A model generated the notes under the pieces. That model did not search any database. It was not told the origin of the DNA and worked only from the letters and a program-made list of their open reading frames with translations. Source: Hyphomicrobiales bacterium (GTDB taxonomy: Bacteria > Pseudomonadota > Alphaproteobacteria > Rhizobiales > Xanthobacteraceae). From it: 64,000 bases of DNA. Positions 18,684 through 27,080 of the stretch are shown here, in pieces. The stretch is taken from assembly GCA_017305535.1 (NCBI GenBank), contig JAFKKN010000005.1, forward strand, positions 1-64,000, read 5' to 3'. Made by a program: the position numbers and the translations under genes. Each line of letters opens with the position of its first letter. The stretch's first letter is position 1.

Positions 18684-20087
18684 TTAGAACGCGAACTGAG
18701 TGCGCATGGCGAAGGCGTCGTACTTCGCACCGCGATCGACGTTGGCGAGGTTGGTCTTCTGCACCGTGCCGTGGATCCAGTTGAACATCATCCGCATGTT
18801 CTCGTTGAGATACCAGTTGAGGCCGACGGTGATGTTTTCCTGGGTGCCGCCGAAGACGGTCTTGTCGTTGAGATCGACGTAGCTGTAACGCGCCGCGATT
18901 TCCCAGGCGCCGGTGCCGCCGGTCATGTCCCAGAAGAAGTTATTGTTCGGCTTGACGCCACCCAGCGAGCCGGACGACTGGCTGTATTTGCGCTTTTCGC
19001 CGGTGAGGATGTAGCCGGCCTGAACATAGCCGCCCTTGAAGTGAAGATCGGGCAGGGCGAAGCGCGAGATTGAATAGTCGAAATATTCGCCCTGGGCGTG
19101 GAAGCTGCCTACGGTGGCGGCGGCTTCGGCGCTCAGCACCAGCGCGTTGTTGACGTTGGCAAGCGCTCCGGTGTCGAGCACGCGGGTCGGATCGATACGC
19201 ACTTCGATACGATCGCGCAGGCGGATTTCGTTGACGTTGGGCGCGCCCCCGGTGTCGGCGAGATAGAGCACGTCGCCACCGAACAGGAATGCGCCGGCAT
19301 CGGTGTTGATCGGTGTGAACACCAGACGGCCGGTCGCGGCATAAGGCGTGCGCAGCGAGTGATCGTAGCCGGAGGTCGGGCCGGTCAGATAGGCGCCCGC
19401 CCACCACCACTTGTCGTCGGCGCGAATACCGAACGCGGCGCGGTTGTCGCCGGCGCCGAGATCAGTCGCCAGCACCTGCGAGGATGCGCGCTCCATGAAG
19501 GTGATATTGTTGGAGCTGGTCGCTTCGTCGAGGGTGTAGGGCACGTCCATGTAGCCGCCCTCGATGCGGACGCCCTTGAAGCCCTTATAGGACACATACG
19601 CGTTGTTGAGAATGACGGTGCCGTCCTGCGATCCACCGCCGTCGAAAATCAGGTTGTATTCCCAGTCGCGTGCGAACACGCCGGTGAGGCCGATACGGGC
19701 GCGACGCGCGTTGACGCCGTCCTGCAGAGATTGCGGCGTGGTGGCCGCGGTGTTCGGCTTGTAGGAGTAACCGCCGACGTCGAAATGCAGCCGGCCGGTG
19801 ATGCCGACGCAGTTGTAGCCATCCGCGGTGCAGATGGTCGGGCGGTTGCCCTTCATCGTCACCAGAACGTCCGGCGGCGCGAATTTCGCCTTGGTCGGCA
19901 TATAGCCGGCGCTGGCGTTGAGGAACGTCTTCTGCTGCACGCTGTTGAGTTTCTTTTCCAGCGCGCGGATTTGCTTTTGCAAGCTCTCAACCTGTTCGGT
20001 CGTTGCCGATTGCGCGTGCGCCTGCGTCGCGCTGAGCGCACCGGCCAGACCGATCGCCCCCAAGATAAGTTTGGTTTTTGCCGACAT
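18684..20087 (-). CDS. OprO/OprP-type outer-membrane porin
   Basis: The 467-residue protein has a Sec signal peptide (MSAKTKLILGAIGLAGALSA, cleaved after AHA), then a predicted coiled-coil stretch (VESLQKQIRALEKKLNSV) typical of trimeric phosphate-selective-type porins. A long beta-rich region with alternating aromatic residues follows, and the chain ends in Phe as outer-membrane barrel proteins do. RARIGLTGVFARDWEYNL is characteristic of the OprO/P family. I chose the ATG preceded by AGGGGAAC. Substrate is not predictable: many relatives carry anions but not all carry phosphate. The upstream region holds three hairpins. Confidence 0.85.
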   Translation of the reverse strand: MSAKTKLILGAIGLAGALSATQAHAQSATTEQVESLQKQIRALEKKLNSVQQKTFLNASAGYMPTKAKFAPPDVLVTMKGNRPTICTADGYNCVGITGRLHFDVGGYSYKPNTAATTPQSLQDGVNARRARIGLTGVFARDWEYNLIFDGGGSQDGTVILNNAYVSYKGFKGVRIEGGYMDVPYTLDEATSSNNITFMERASSQVLATDLGAGDNRAAFGIRADDKWWWAGAYLTGPTSGYDHSLRTPYAATGRLVFTPINTDAGAFLFGGDVLYLADTGGAPNVNEIRLRDRIEVRIDPTRVLDTGALANVNNALVLSAEAAATVGSFHAQGEYFDYSISRFALPDLHFKGGYVQAGYILTGEKRKYSQSSGSLGGVKPNNNFFWDMTGGTGAWEIAARYSYVDLNDKTVFGGTQENITVGLNWYLNENMRMMFNWIHGTVQKTNLANVDRGAKYDAFAMRTQFAF

Positions 20088-20284
20088 GAAGTTCCCCTGT
20101 TGTCGAGACAAACTGCTCCAGCTCCCGCGACATCGCTGCCGCAGGCTGGATCGATTTTTGTTTTTGGGTCGATGTTGTCGTGTCGCTCGCCTTACGGCGA
20201 AGTAGATCGTCCCCAGCAAGCCCCGTTCGAAGCTCGGGCGGAAACTAGGAACCTTCGATTACAGTTGTGCGACATGGAAACGCG

Positions 20285-20404
20285 CGACATGCGGCGTCAC
20301 GCCGCATGTCGACGTGTCATCCACAATGTGTGGCGCAATTGTCGCGCTTGCATCAGCGATGCAAACGATTGACGCGAGCGCGATGTTTGCCGCGCTCGCG
20401 TCAA
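20285..20404. repeat. Three consecutive perfect hairpins upstream of the porin
   Basis: Within 120 bp lie CGACATGCGGCG/CGCCGCATGTCG (20285-20311, 3-base loop), TTGCATC/GATGCAA (20348-20364, 3-base loop) and TTGACGCGAGCGCG/CGCGCTCGCGTCAA (20369-20404, 8-base loop). They occupy the 376-bp gap between the porin start and the end of the MDR gene, which otherwise shows no gene. One could end the MDR transcript; together they could also be a structured 5' leader or a small RNA. Confidence 0.6.
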
Positions 20405-20463
20405 TGCAGATCATGAAGAATAGAGTGCGATGTTATTATCGCAGGTGACGCTGCGTTTTGCTG

Positions 20464-21477
20464 CTACCAGCCTTCCAGCACGATTTTGCCGCGCGACGTC
20501 GCCGATTCGATCTGCGCATGCGCACGCTTCAGGTTCGCAGCGTTGATCGTGCCGTAGGTCTGATCGAGCGTCGTGCGCAATACGCCCTTGTCGATCAGAT
20601 CCGAGACGTCATTGAGCAGATGATTCTGCGCGATCATGTCGGCGGTCTGGAACGAACTGCGCGTGAACATCGATTCCCAATGGATCGACGCGGCCTTGCC
20701 CTTGAACGCGGCGATGTTGAATTCCGGCGGATCGTCGATCAGGCCGAATCGGCCTTGCGGCGCGATGATGTCGGCGAGCGCCTTGTAGTGCTGGTCCGTC
20801 ATCGTCAGGCTCGCGATCAGGCCAACCGGCGGCAGCTTGAGCGCTTCGATCTGATGCTGCATCGGCTGTGCATGATCGACGACGGCGTGCGCGCCGAGAT
20901 CGCGACACCACGCTTGCGTTTCCGGTCGCGAGGCCGTGGCGACCACGGTGAGGCCGGTGAGGCGGCGTGCCAGCTGGATCAGGATCGAGCCGACGCCGCC
21001 GGCGGCGCCGACGATCAACAGCGTGCGCGGATCGAGGCTCTTGCCCGGCACCGCGCCGAGGCGGTCGAACAGCAGCTCCCACGCGGTGATCGAGGTCAGC
21101 GGCAGCGCGGCGGCCTGCGCGAACGACAGCGTCTTCGGCTTGCGACCGACGATGCGCTCATCGACCAGGTGATATTCCGCGTTGGTGCCCTGCCGCAGGA
21201 TCGAGCCGGCGTAGAACACCTCGTCGCCCGGCTTGAATAACGAGACGTCCTTGCCGACCGCATCGACGATGCCGGCGGCGTCGTAGCCGAGGATCTTGTG
21301 CTCGCCGGCCGGCGGCGCGGCACGCTTGCGCACCTTTGTATCGACCGGATTGACCGAGACGGCCTTGACCGCGACGCGGATGTCGCGCGGACCCGGCTCC
21401 GGCTTCTGCGTTTCGAAATCGACCAGCGCGTCCGCCGCATCGATCGGGAGGGATTGGGAATAGCCAACTGCCTTCAT
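20464..21477 (-). CDS. Zinc-type alcohol dehydrogenase-like / quinone oxidoreductase (MDR)
   Basis: A medium-chain reductase of 337 residues. The GroES-like N-terminal half has VSVNPVDTKVRK and GYDAAGIVDAVGKDVSLFKPGDEV; the NADPH-binding motif VGAAGGVGSILIQLARRL follows. Catalytic zinc ligands are absent, so it fits the zinc-independent quinone/enone reductase group. I chose the ATG of MKAVGYSQSL, preceded by AGAGGAAC. It is divergent from an HxlR regulator, a pairing known for qorA/qorR-type genes that respond to electrophiles or quinones; that role here is inferred. Confidence 0.88.
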   Translation of the reverse strand: MKAVGYSQSLPIDAADALVDFETQKPEPGPRDIRVAVKAVSVNPVDTKVRKRAAPPAGEHKILGYDAAGIVDAVGKDVSLFKPGDEVFYAGSILRQGTNAEYHLVDERIVGRKPKTLSFAQAAALPLTSITAWELLFDRLGAVPGKSLDPRTLLIVGAAGGVGSILIQLARRLTGLTVVATASRPETQAWCRDLGAHAVVDHAQPMQHQIEALKLPPVGLIASLTMTDQHYKALADIIAPQGRFGLIDDPPEFNIAAFKGKAASIHWESMFTRSSFQTADMIAQNHLLNDVSDLIDKGVLRTTLDQTYGTINAANLKRAHAQIESATSRGKIVLEGW

Positions 21478-21565
21478 CGCGAGTTCCTCTGCCTGGCGGT
21501 TCAAGGCCGCCGAGAGGTAGATCACGCACCAGAGCCCGGATTGCAAGTACGGTCGAAAATGGTAG

Positions 21566-21587
21566 ATAGTACCCATCTGGATACTAT
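21566..21587. promoter_or_regulatory. Candidate HxlR operator
   Basis: ATAGTA and TACTAT form an inverted repeat with a 10-base spacer, just upstream of the HxlR start and facing the MDR gene. Position and symmetry fit autoregulated HxlR operators. Binding is inferred. Confidence 0.55.
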
Positions 21588-21599
21588 TGGATTTCCCGG

Positions 21600-21971
21600 A
21601 TGAAACGTAAGAATTTCGCCTGCGGGCCGGGTTGCCCGGTCGAGGTGACGCTGGATCTGATCGACGGCAAGTGGAAGGGCGTCATCCTGTATCATTTGCA
21701 GGGCGGCACATTACGGTTCGGCGATCTGCGGCGGCGGATGCCCAGCATCACCCAGCGCATGCTGACCAAGCAACTCCGCGCGCTGGAGGGTGACGACCTG
21801 GTGATCCGGAAAGTCTATCCGGAGGTGCCTCCACGCGTCGAATACACGCTGTCGAAGACCGGCGAGCGGCTGAAGCCGGTGATCGACGCACTCAAGGCCT
21901 GGGGCGAAGACCACCGTGCCCGGCAGGCTGAATCCGGCCAGCAGATATCCGCCGAAACGCGCGCCGCGTAA
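21600..21971 (+). CDS. HxlR family transcriptional regulator
   Basis: The 123-residue protein is a winged-helix regulator with the HxlR signature: an early Cys pair (Cys8 and Cys12 in ACGPGCPVE), then LIDGKWKGVILYHL, FGDLRRRMPSITQRMLTKQL and the wing region RVEYTLSKTGERL. Members such as QorR and HypR sense oxidants or electrophiles through the N-terminal Cys. It is divergent from the quinone-oxidoreductase-like gene with a palindrome in the gap, so control of that gene is likely. Confidence 0.92.
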   Translation: MKRKNFACGPGCPVEVTLDLIDGKWKGVILYHLQGGTLRFGDLRRRMPSITQRMLTKQLRALEGDDLVIRKVYPEVPPRVEYTLSKTGERLKPVIDALKAWGEDHRARQAESGQQISAETRAA

Positions 21972-22058
21972 CGCCGATCACGGCGCGAAAAGCCGCCTTA
22001 TGCTTCTCTTGAATGGCCGGGATGCCTATATCTCAGCCCTCACACTGGGAATCGCTTC

Positions 22059-23450
22059 ATGATGCCACTTCGCCTGTTCGCCCTGCCGCTCCTCATTCTG
22101 ACGGTGCTGGCGCCCGCCCATGCCCAGGATCGCCGCGTGCCGGCGTCGCAGAACGAACTGCGGCTGTCCTATGCGCCTATCGTGCAGCGGGTGACGCCGG
22201 CGGTGGTCAATGTCTACGCCGCCAAGGTGGTGCAGAACCGCAATCCGCTGCTCGACGATCCGATCTTTCGCCGCTTCTTCGGCGTGCCGGGCCAGCAGCC
22301 GGAACAGATGCAGCGTTCGCTCGGCTCCGGCGTCATGGTCGATGCGTCGGGACTGGTGGTGACGAATAATCACGTCATCGAGGGCGCCGATCAGGTCAAG
22401 GTGTCGCTCGCCGACAAGCGCGAGTTCGAAGCCGAGATCGTACTGAAGGATACCCGCACCGACCTCGCGGTGTTGCGGCTGAAGAACGCCAAGGAGAAAT
22501 TCGCGACGCTCGATTTCGCCAACTCCGACGACCTTCAGGTCGGCGACGTGGTGCTCGCGGTGGGCAATCCGTTCGGCGTCGGCCAGACCGTGACGCACGG
22601 CATCGTTTCGGCCTTGGCGCGCACCCAGGTCGGCATCACCGACTATCAGTTCTTCATCCAGACCGACGCGGCGATCAACCCCGGCAATTCCGGCGGCGCG
22701 CTGGTGGACATGACCGGCAAGCTGGTCGGCATCAACACCGCGATCTTCTCGCGTTCGGGCGGTTCGCAGGGCATCGGTTTCGCGATTCCCGCCAACATGG
22801 TGCGCGTGGTGGTGGCCTCCGCCGAGCGCGGCGGCAAGGCGGTGAAGCGGCCGTGGCTCGGCGCGCGGCTCCAGGCGGTGACGCCGGAAATCGCCGATAC
22901 GCTGGGGTTGGCGCGGCCCACCGGCGCGCTGGTGGTCAAGGTGGTGCCCGGCAGTCCGGCGGCGCGTGGCGGGTTGAAGCTGTCCGATCTCATCGTCTCC
23001 GTGGAGGGCCAGACCATCGATGATCCGAATGGGTTCGGTTATCGCTTCGCGACGCGACCGATCGGCGGCACCGCGCAGATCGAGGTGCAACGTGGCGGCA
23101 AGGTGGTGAAACTCGCCATTCCGCTCGAGGAGGCGCCGGATACGAACCGCAACGAGATCGTTATCACCAGCCGCTCGCCGTTCCAGGGTGCGCGGGTTGC
23201 CAACATCTCGCCGGCGGTGGCCGATGAACTGCAACTCGACAGCAACGACGGTGTGGTGATTACCGAACTCGCCGACGACGGCACCGCCGCCAATGTCGGG
23301 TTCAAGAAGGGCGACGTGATCCTCGCGGTCAATGGGACCAAGATCAATGACACCGCCGAGCTCGAGCGAGTGACGCGCGAACGCAGCCGGTTGTGGCGCA
23401 TCACGGTATTGCGCGGCGGCCAGCAGATTCAGGTGACGCTCGGGGGATGA
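22059..23450 (+). CDS. Do/DegQ-type periplasmic serine protease
   Basis: A trypsin-like HtrA protease with a signal peptide (residues 1-22, ending AHAQ) and 463 residues. The catalytic triad is visible as His105 (TNNHVIEG), Asp135 (DTRTDLAVLR) and Ser211 (NPGNSGGALV). Two PDZ domains follow at about residues 265-355 and 380-460, with the last ending KKGDVILAVNGTKI. It degrades misfolded envelope proteins. It is shorter at the N-terminus than classical DegP, closer to DegQ/MucD. It lies ten bases upstream of rarA, probably co-transcribed. Confidence 0.93.
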   Translation: MMPLRLFALPLLILTVLAPAHAQDRRVPASQNELRLSYAPIVQRVTPAVVNVYAAKVVQNRNPLLDDPIFRRFFGVPGQQPEQMQRSLGSGVMVDASGLVVTNNHVIEGADQVKVSLADKREFEAEIVLKDTRTDLAVLRLKNAKEKFATLDFANSDDLQVGDVVLAVGNPFGVGQTVTHGIVSALARTQVGITDYQFFIQTDAAINPGNSGGALVDMTGKLVGINTAIFSRSGGSQGIGFAIPANMVRVVVASAERGGKAVKRPWLGARLQAVTPEIADTLGLARPTGALVVKVVPGSPAARGGLKLSDLIVSVEGQTIDDPNGFGYRFATRPIGGTAQIEVQRGGKVVKLAIPLEEAPDTNRNEIVITSRSPFQGARVANISPAVADELQLDSNDGVVITELADDGTAANVGFKKGDVILAVNGTKINDTAELERVTRERSRLWRITVLRGGQQIQVTLGG

Positions 23451-23460
23451 ACCTGGCGTC

Positions 23461-24798
23461 ATGGCCGATCGGAAAAAGACAGCGACGCAATCTCTCTTCT
23501 CCGCCGCGGGGCTGGAGCAGGATGCGCCGCGTCCGTTGCCGGAGCGGCTGCGGCCGCGCAAGCTCGCCGACGTGGTAGGACAGGATCATGTCCTCGGCCC
23601 CGACGGCGCGCTGACGCGCATGCTGGAAACCCGCACGCTGGGATCGCTGGTCTTCTGGGGCCCGCCCGGCACTGGCAAGACCACGGTGGCGCGATTGCTC
23701 GCGGATGCGACTGAATTGCACTTCGAGCAGATATCCGCCGTGTTCTCCGGCGTCGCCGATCTCAAGAAGGTGTTCGATGCCGCGCGGGCGCGGCGTGAGA
23801 CCGGCACCGGTACGTTGCTGTTCGTCGATGAGGTGCATCGCTTCAACCGCGCGCAGCAGGATTCCTTTCTGCCGGTGATGGAAGACGGCACCGTGGTGCT
23901 GGTCGGCGCCACCACGGAGAACCCGTCGTTCGAACTCAACGCGGCGCTATTGTCGCGCGCGCGCGTGCTGGTGTTTCACTCGCTCGATGCCGACGCGATC
24001 GAGAAACTGTTCGCACAGGCGGAGCGGCTCGAGGGCCGGCCGTTGCCGCTCGATGCGGAAGCACGCGGCGTGTTGGTGCGCATGGCTGACGGCGACGGCC
24101 GCGCCGCGCTGACGTTGGTGGAAGAGGTGTGGCGCTCGGCGCGCGCGGGCGAGACGTTCGATGCCGCGCAGTTGCAGGATATCCTGCAACGTCGCGCTCC
24201 AATCTACGACAAGTCGGCGGACGGCCACTACAATCTGATCTCGGCGCTGCATAAGTCGGTGCGCGGCTCCGATCCCGATGCCGCGCTGTATTATCTCGCG
24301 CGGATGTTCGACGCCGGTGAGGACCCGCTGTTCTTGGCGCGGCGCGTGGTGCGGATGGCGGTGGAGGATATCGGCCTCGCCGATCCGCAGGCGCTGGTGA
24401 TCTGCAACGCCGCCAAGGACGCGTATGATTTTCTCGGCTCGCCGGAAGGCGAACTGGCGATCGCGCAGGCGGTGATCTATCTCGCCACCGCGCCGAAATC
24501 CAACGCTGCCTACAAGGCCTTCGGCGCGGCGATGCGCACCGCGAAGGACGCCGGCTCGCTGCTGCCGCCGAAGCACATTCTCAACGCGCCGACCAAGCTA
24601 ATGAAGTCGGAAGGTTACGGCGGCGGCTATCAGTACGATCATGACACGCCGGAAGCCTTTTCCGGGCAGGATTACTTTCCGGAGGCGCTCGGCCGCCAGA
24701 CCTTCTACAATCCGCCGGACCGCGGCTTCGAGCGCGAAATCCGCAAGCGGCTGGACTACTGGGCGAAGCTGCGACGCGACAAGGCGCGCGACGCATGA
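23461..24798 (+). CDS. rarA: Replication-associated recombination protein A (MgsA/RarA AAA+ ATPase)
   Basis: The 445-residue AAA+ ATPase has Walker A GPPGTGKTT, Walker B LLFVDEVHRF, and sensor-1 VLVGATTENPSFELN, all matching RarA/MgsA, a clamp-loader-like protein acting at stalled forks. The C-terminal tetramerisation region contains LHKSVRGSDPDAALYYLARM and the terminal GYGGGYQYDHD. The stop overlaps the next gene (ATGA). DegQ-rarA adjacency is seen in related genomes. Confidence 0.95.
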   Translation: MADRKKTATQSLFSAAGLEQDAPRPLPERLRPRKLADVVGQDHVLGPDGALTRMLETRTLGSLVFWGPPGTGKTTVARLLADATELHFEQISAVFSGVADLKKVFDAARARRETGTGTLLFVDEVHRFNRAQQDSFLPVMEDGTVVLVGATTENPSFELNAALLSRARVLVFHSLDADAIEKLFAQAERLEGRPLPLDAEARGVLVRMADGDGRAALTLVEEVWRSARAGETFDAAQLQDILQRRAPIYDKSADGHYNLISALHKSVRGSDPDAALYYLARMFDAGEDPLFLARRVVRMAVEDIGLADPQALVICNAAKDAYDFLGSPEGELAIAQAVIYLATAPKSNAAYKAFGAAMRTAKDAGSLLPPKHILNAPTKLMKSEGYGGGYQYDHDTPEAFSGQDYFPEALGRQTFYNPPDRGFEREIRKRLDYWAKLRRDKARDA

Positions 24799-25517
24799 AA
24801 CAGGATCAGGTGCAGATGGTGGGACGTGGGTTCGCGGGACTAATGATCGGGCTGATGCTGATCGCGTTTTCAAGCGCGGCGCGCGCCGAGATGGTCGAGG
24901 TCGCGCCCGGCGTGCAGGTGACGAAGACAACGTTCGATGCACCCGCTGACGAGCAGCCGTTCTACGGCTTCACGGCGAAGACGGCGGGACCGCGCGCGGC
25001 CGACGAAAAACTTTTGCCCGATCTGATCGCCGCGACGGGTTCGCGCGAGCAGGCGTTCGAGGCCGTGACCCTGCGCGGGTGGAAGGCGGTCCAGAGCGGC
25101 CGCGCTGGCGAGGCCGCCAAGCGGTTCAATCAGGCCTGGCTGCTGATGCCGGAGCGAAGCGCGGTCTATCATGGTCTGGCGATGGTGGCGCAGATGCGCT
25201 TCAACGATCTCGCTTTCGCCGACGAATTGTTCAAACAGGCCTACAAGCAGCCGCATCCGCTGAAGATGCTCGACGCGGATTACGGCCGGCTGCTGCTGAT
25301 GCAGAAGCGCTATCGCGACGCGCAGCCGGTGCTGGAAAAGGCGGTGGTCGATACCGCCGATTTCGGCGATGCGTGGGCTTATCTGGCTTTCGCAAAACTT
25401 CAGAACGGCGACAAGGCCGGTGCGTGTACGGATGCGGCCGAAGCGCGGAAGCGAAAACCCTCGCGCAGCACGGTGCGAGATCTGTCGCATATCGAGAAAG
25501 ACGCCAAATGCAACTAG
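24795..25517 (+). CDS. Secreted TPR-repeat protein of unknown function
   Basis: The 240-residue protein starts in the rarA stop codon. Residues 10-32 form a signal peptide (GRGFAGLMIGLMLIAFSSAA, cleaved near ARA). The rest is helical with tetratricopeptide-like repeats, for example RGWKAVQSGRAGEAAKRFNQ and AYLAFAKLQNGDKAGACTDA, and two Cys near the end. It is probably periplasmic and part of a protein complex. I do not recognise a named family. Confidence 0.75.
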   Translation: MKQDQVQMVGRGFAGLMIGLMLIAFSSAARAEMVEVAPGVQVTKTTFDAPADEQPFYGFTAKTAGPRAADEKLLPDLIAATGSREQAFEAVTLRGWKAVQSGRAGEAAKRFNQAWLLMPERSAVYHGLAMVAQMRFNDLAFADELFKQAYKQPHPLKMLDADYGRLLLMQKRYRDAQPVLEKAVVDTADFGDAWAYLAFAKLQNGDKAGACTDAAEARKRKPSRSTVRDLSHIEKDAKCN

Positions 25518-25527
25518 AGGCAACAGC

Positions 25528-26706
25528 ATGAGTCGTCGCGTCAAACGTCCGCTCGCCAAGAAGTCCGAACGCGGCGCCGGTAAACGTCGGATCGCCTCCA
25601 AGGGAGCGGTAAAACGGACGGTCGGAAATTCCGTGGCCGCGAAGCCTTTGCGCGCGCCGGCGCCGCTGCGCGCCAAACCGCCAGCCGAGGCGCCGGCGGT
25701 CGTGACGCCGCCGCTACCGACCAAGGTGCAGATCGTGATCGTCACCGCCGACGAGAACAATATGCGTGTCGATCGTTTTCTCGAGCACCGCTTCCCGGGT
25801 CTTTCGTTCTCGCATATCCAGCGCATCGTGCGGAAAGGCGAGTTGCGCATCAACGGCAAGCGCGCCGACAGCAAGGATCGTCTCGAGGAAGGGCAGAGCG
25901 TGCGGATTCCGCCACTCAAGCTCGACGCGCCGAAGGTGGCGCATATATCGGAAGCGCAACAGAAGACGCTCGACGCGCTAAAGGAAATGACGCTCTACGA
26001 GGACGCCGACGTCATGGTGCTGAACAAGCCGGCCGGGCTTGCGGTGCAGGGCGGCTCCGGCATGACGCGGCACGTCGACCAGATGCTGGAGGCGATGCGC
26101 GACGCCAAGGGGCAGAAGCCGCGTCTGGTGCATCGGCTCGATCGCGAGACATCGGGCTGTTTGCTGATCGCCAAGACGCGCTTTGCCGCGTCGGCGCTGA
26201 CCGGCGCGTTCCGTCATCGCTCGGCGCGCAAGATCTACTGGGCGCTGGTGGCGGGCGTGCCGAAGCCGAAGCAGGGCCGCATCTCCACCTATCTCGCCAA
26301 GGAGGAGAACGAGGAAGAGTCCATCATGCGCATCGCCGCGCATGGTGACGAGGGCGCGAGTCACGCGGTGACCTACTACGCGGTGGTGGAGACCTCGGCG
26401 CAGAAACTCGCCTGGGTGTCGCTGAAGCCGGTAACGGGCCGGACGCACCAGTTGCGCGCGCACATGGCGCATATCGACCATGCCATCATTGGCGATCCGA
26501 AATACTTCAATAAGGAGAACTGGCAGTTGCCGGGCGGCATCCAGAACCGGCTGCATCTGTTGGCGCGCCGTATCGTGATTCCACACCCGCGCGGCGGCAT
26601 GATCGACGCCACCGCGCCGCTGCCGCCGCATATGCTGCAATCGTGGAACCTGCTCGGGCTGGAAGCGGATCGCTTCGATCCCATCGAGCACGCGCCGGAG
26701 GAATGA
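25528..26706 (+). CDS. RluC/RluD family 23S rRNA pseudouridine synthase
   Basis: The 392-residue protein has an S4 RNA-binding domain (MRVDRFLEHRFPGLSFSHIQ) and the catalytic motif HRLDRETSGCLLIAKT, with the conserved Asp at about residue 205. The later GRTHQLRAHMAHIDHAIIGD is the RluC/RluD signature. It modifies uridines of 23S rRNA; the exact site cannot be told. A basic, Ala/Pro-rich N-terminal extension of about 70 residues precedes the S4 domain. I chose the ATG 11 bases after the TPR gene; a longer in-frame start would overlap that gene. Confidence 0.9.
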   Translation: MSRRVKRPLAKKSERGAGKRRIASKGAVKRTVGNSVAAKPLRAPAPLRAKPPAEAPAVVTPPLPTKVQIVIVTADENNMRVDRFLEHRFPGLSFSHIQRIVRKGELRINGKRADSKDRLEEGQSVRIPPLKLDAPKVAHISEAQQKTLDALKEMTLYEDADVMVLNKPAGLAVQGGSGMTRHVDQMLEAMRDAKGQKPRLVHRLDRETSGCLLIAKTRFAASALTGAFRHRSARKIYWALVAGVPKPKQGRISTYLAKEENEEESIMRIAAHGDEGASHAVTYYAVVETSAQKLAWVSLKPVTGRTHQLRAHMAHIDHAIIGDPKYFNKENWQLPGGIQNRLHLLARRIVIPHPRGGMIDATAPLPPHMLQSWNLLGLEADRFDPIEHAPEE

Positions 26707-26753
26707 AGCGTGGTTGTCTTGCGTTTCGCCGCCGCCGTCACGACGTATCTGGA

Positions 26754-27065
26754 ATGAAATGCGTGTCGGCTATTATGCTTGGCGTTGTGCTGGCGCTCGT
26801 GGCGCCGGGCGGTGTCGCCATGGCGCAATTGTTCGGACCGAACGTGACACCGTCGAATCCACTGCCGCCGCCCCCACCGCCGCCGCCCAAGATCGAGGTA
26901 CCGGCGGTACCGAAGCTCGACGCGCCACCGCAGCAGCCGAAGGTGAGGGGATCGCGGCGCGGCTCGTTTGGCGACCGCGTGATCGATTGCCTGCATCAGG
27001 GCGCGGCCGCGGGCATGACGTCCGGCGAACGCGCCGCGTATTCGCGCGCATGCGCCAACCAGTGA
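26754..27065 (+). CDS. Small proline-rich secreted protein
   Basis: From the ATG of MKCVSAIML the product is 103 residues with a signal peptide (LGVVLALVAPGGVAMA, cleaved at AMA-QL). Next comes a run of eight prolines and a conserved-looking C-terminal part (GDRVIDCLHQGAAAGMTSGE and ACANQ) with two Cys that may pair. No function is known to me. A start at 26703 overlapping the synthase stop is possible and would add 17 residues. Confidence 0.65.
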   Translation: MKCVSAIMLGVVLALVAPGGVAMAQLFGPNVTPSNPLPPPPPPPPKIEVPAVPKLDAPPQQPKVRGSRRGSFGDRVIDCLHQGAAAGMTSGERAAYSRACANQ

Positions 27066-27080
27066 GAGGCGAACTTCGCT

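Noticed and set aside
25369-25527. Longer start for the pseudouridine synthase
   Set aside because: It lies inside the TPR gene in another frame, while the ATG at 25528 follows that gene's stop directly.
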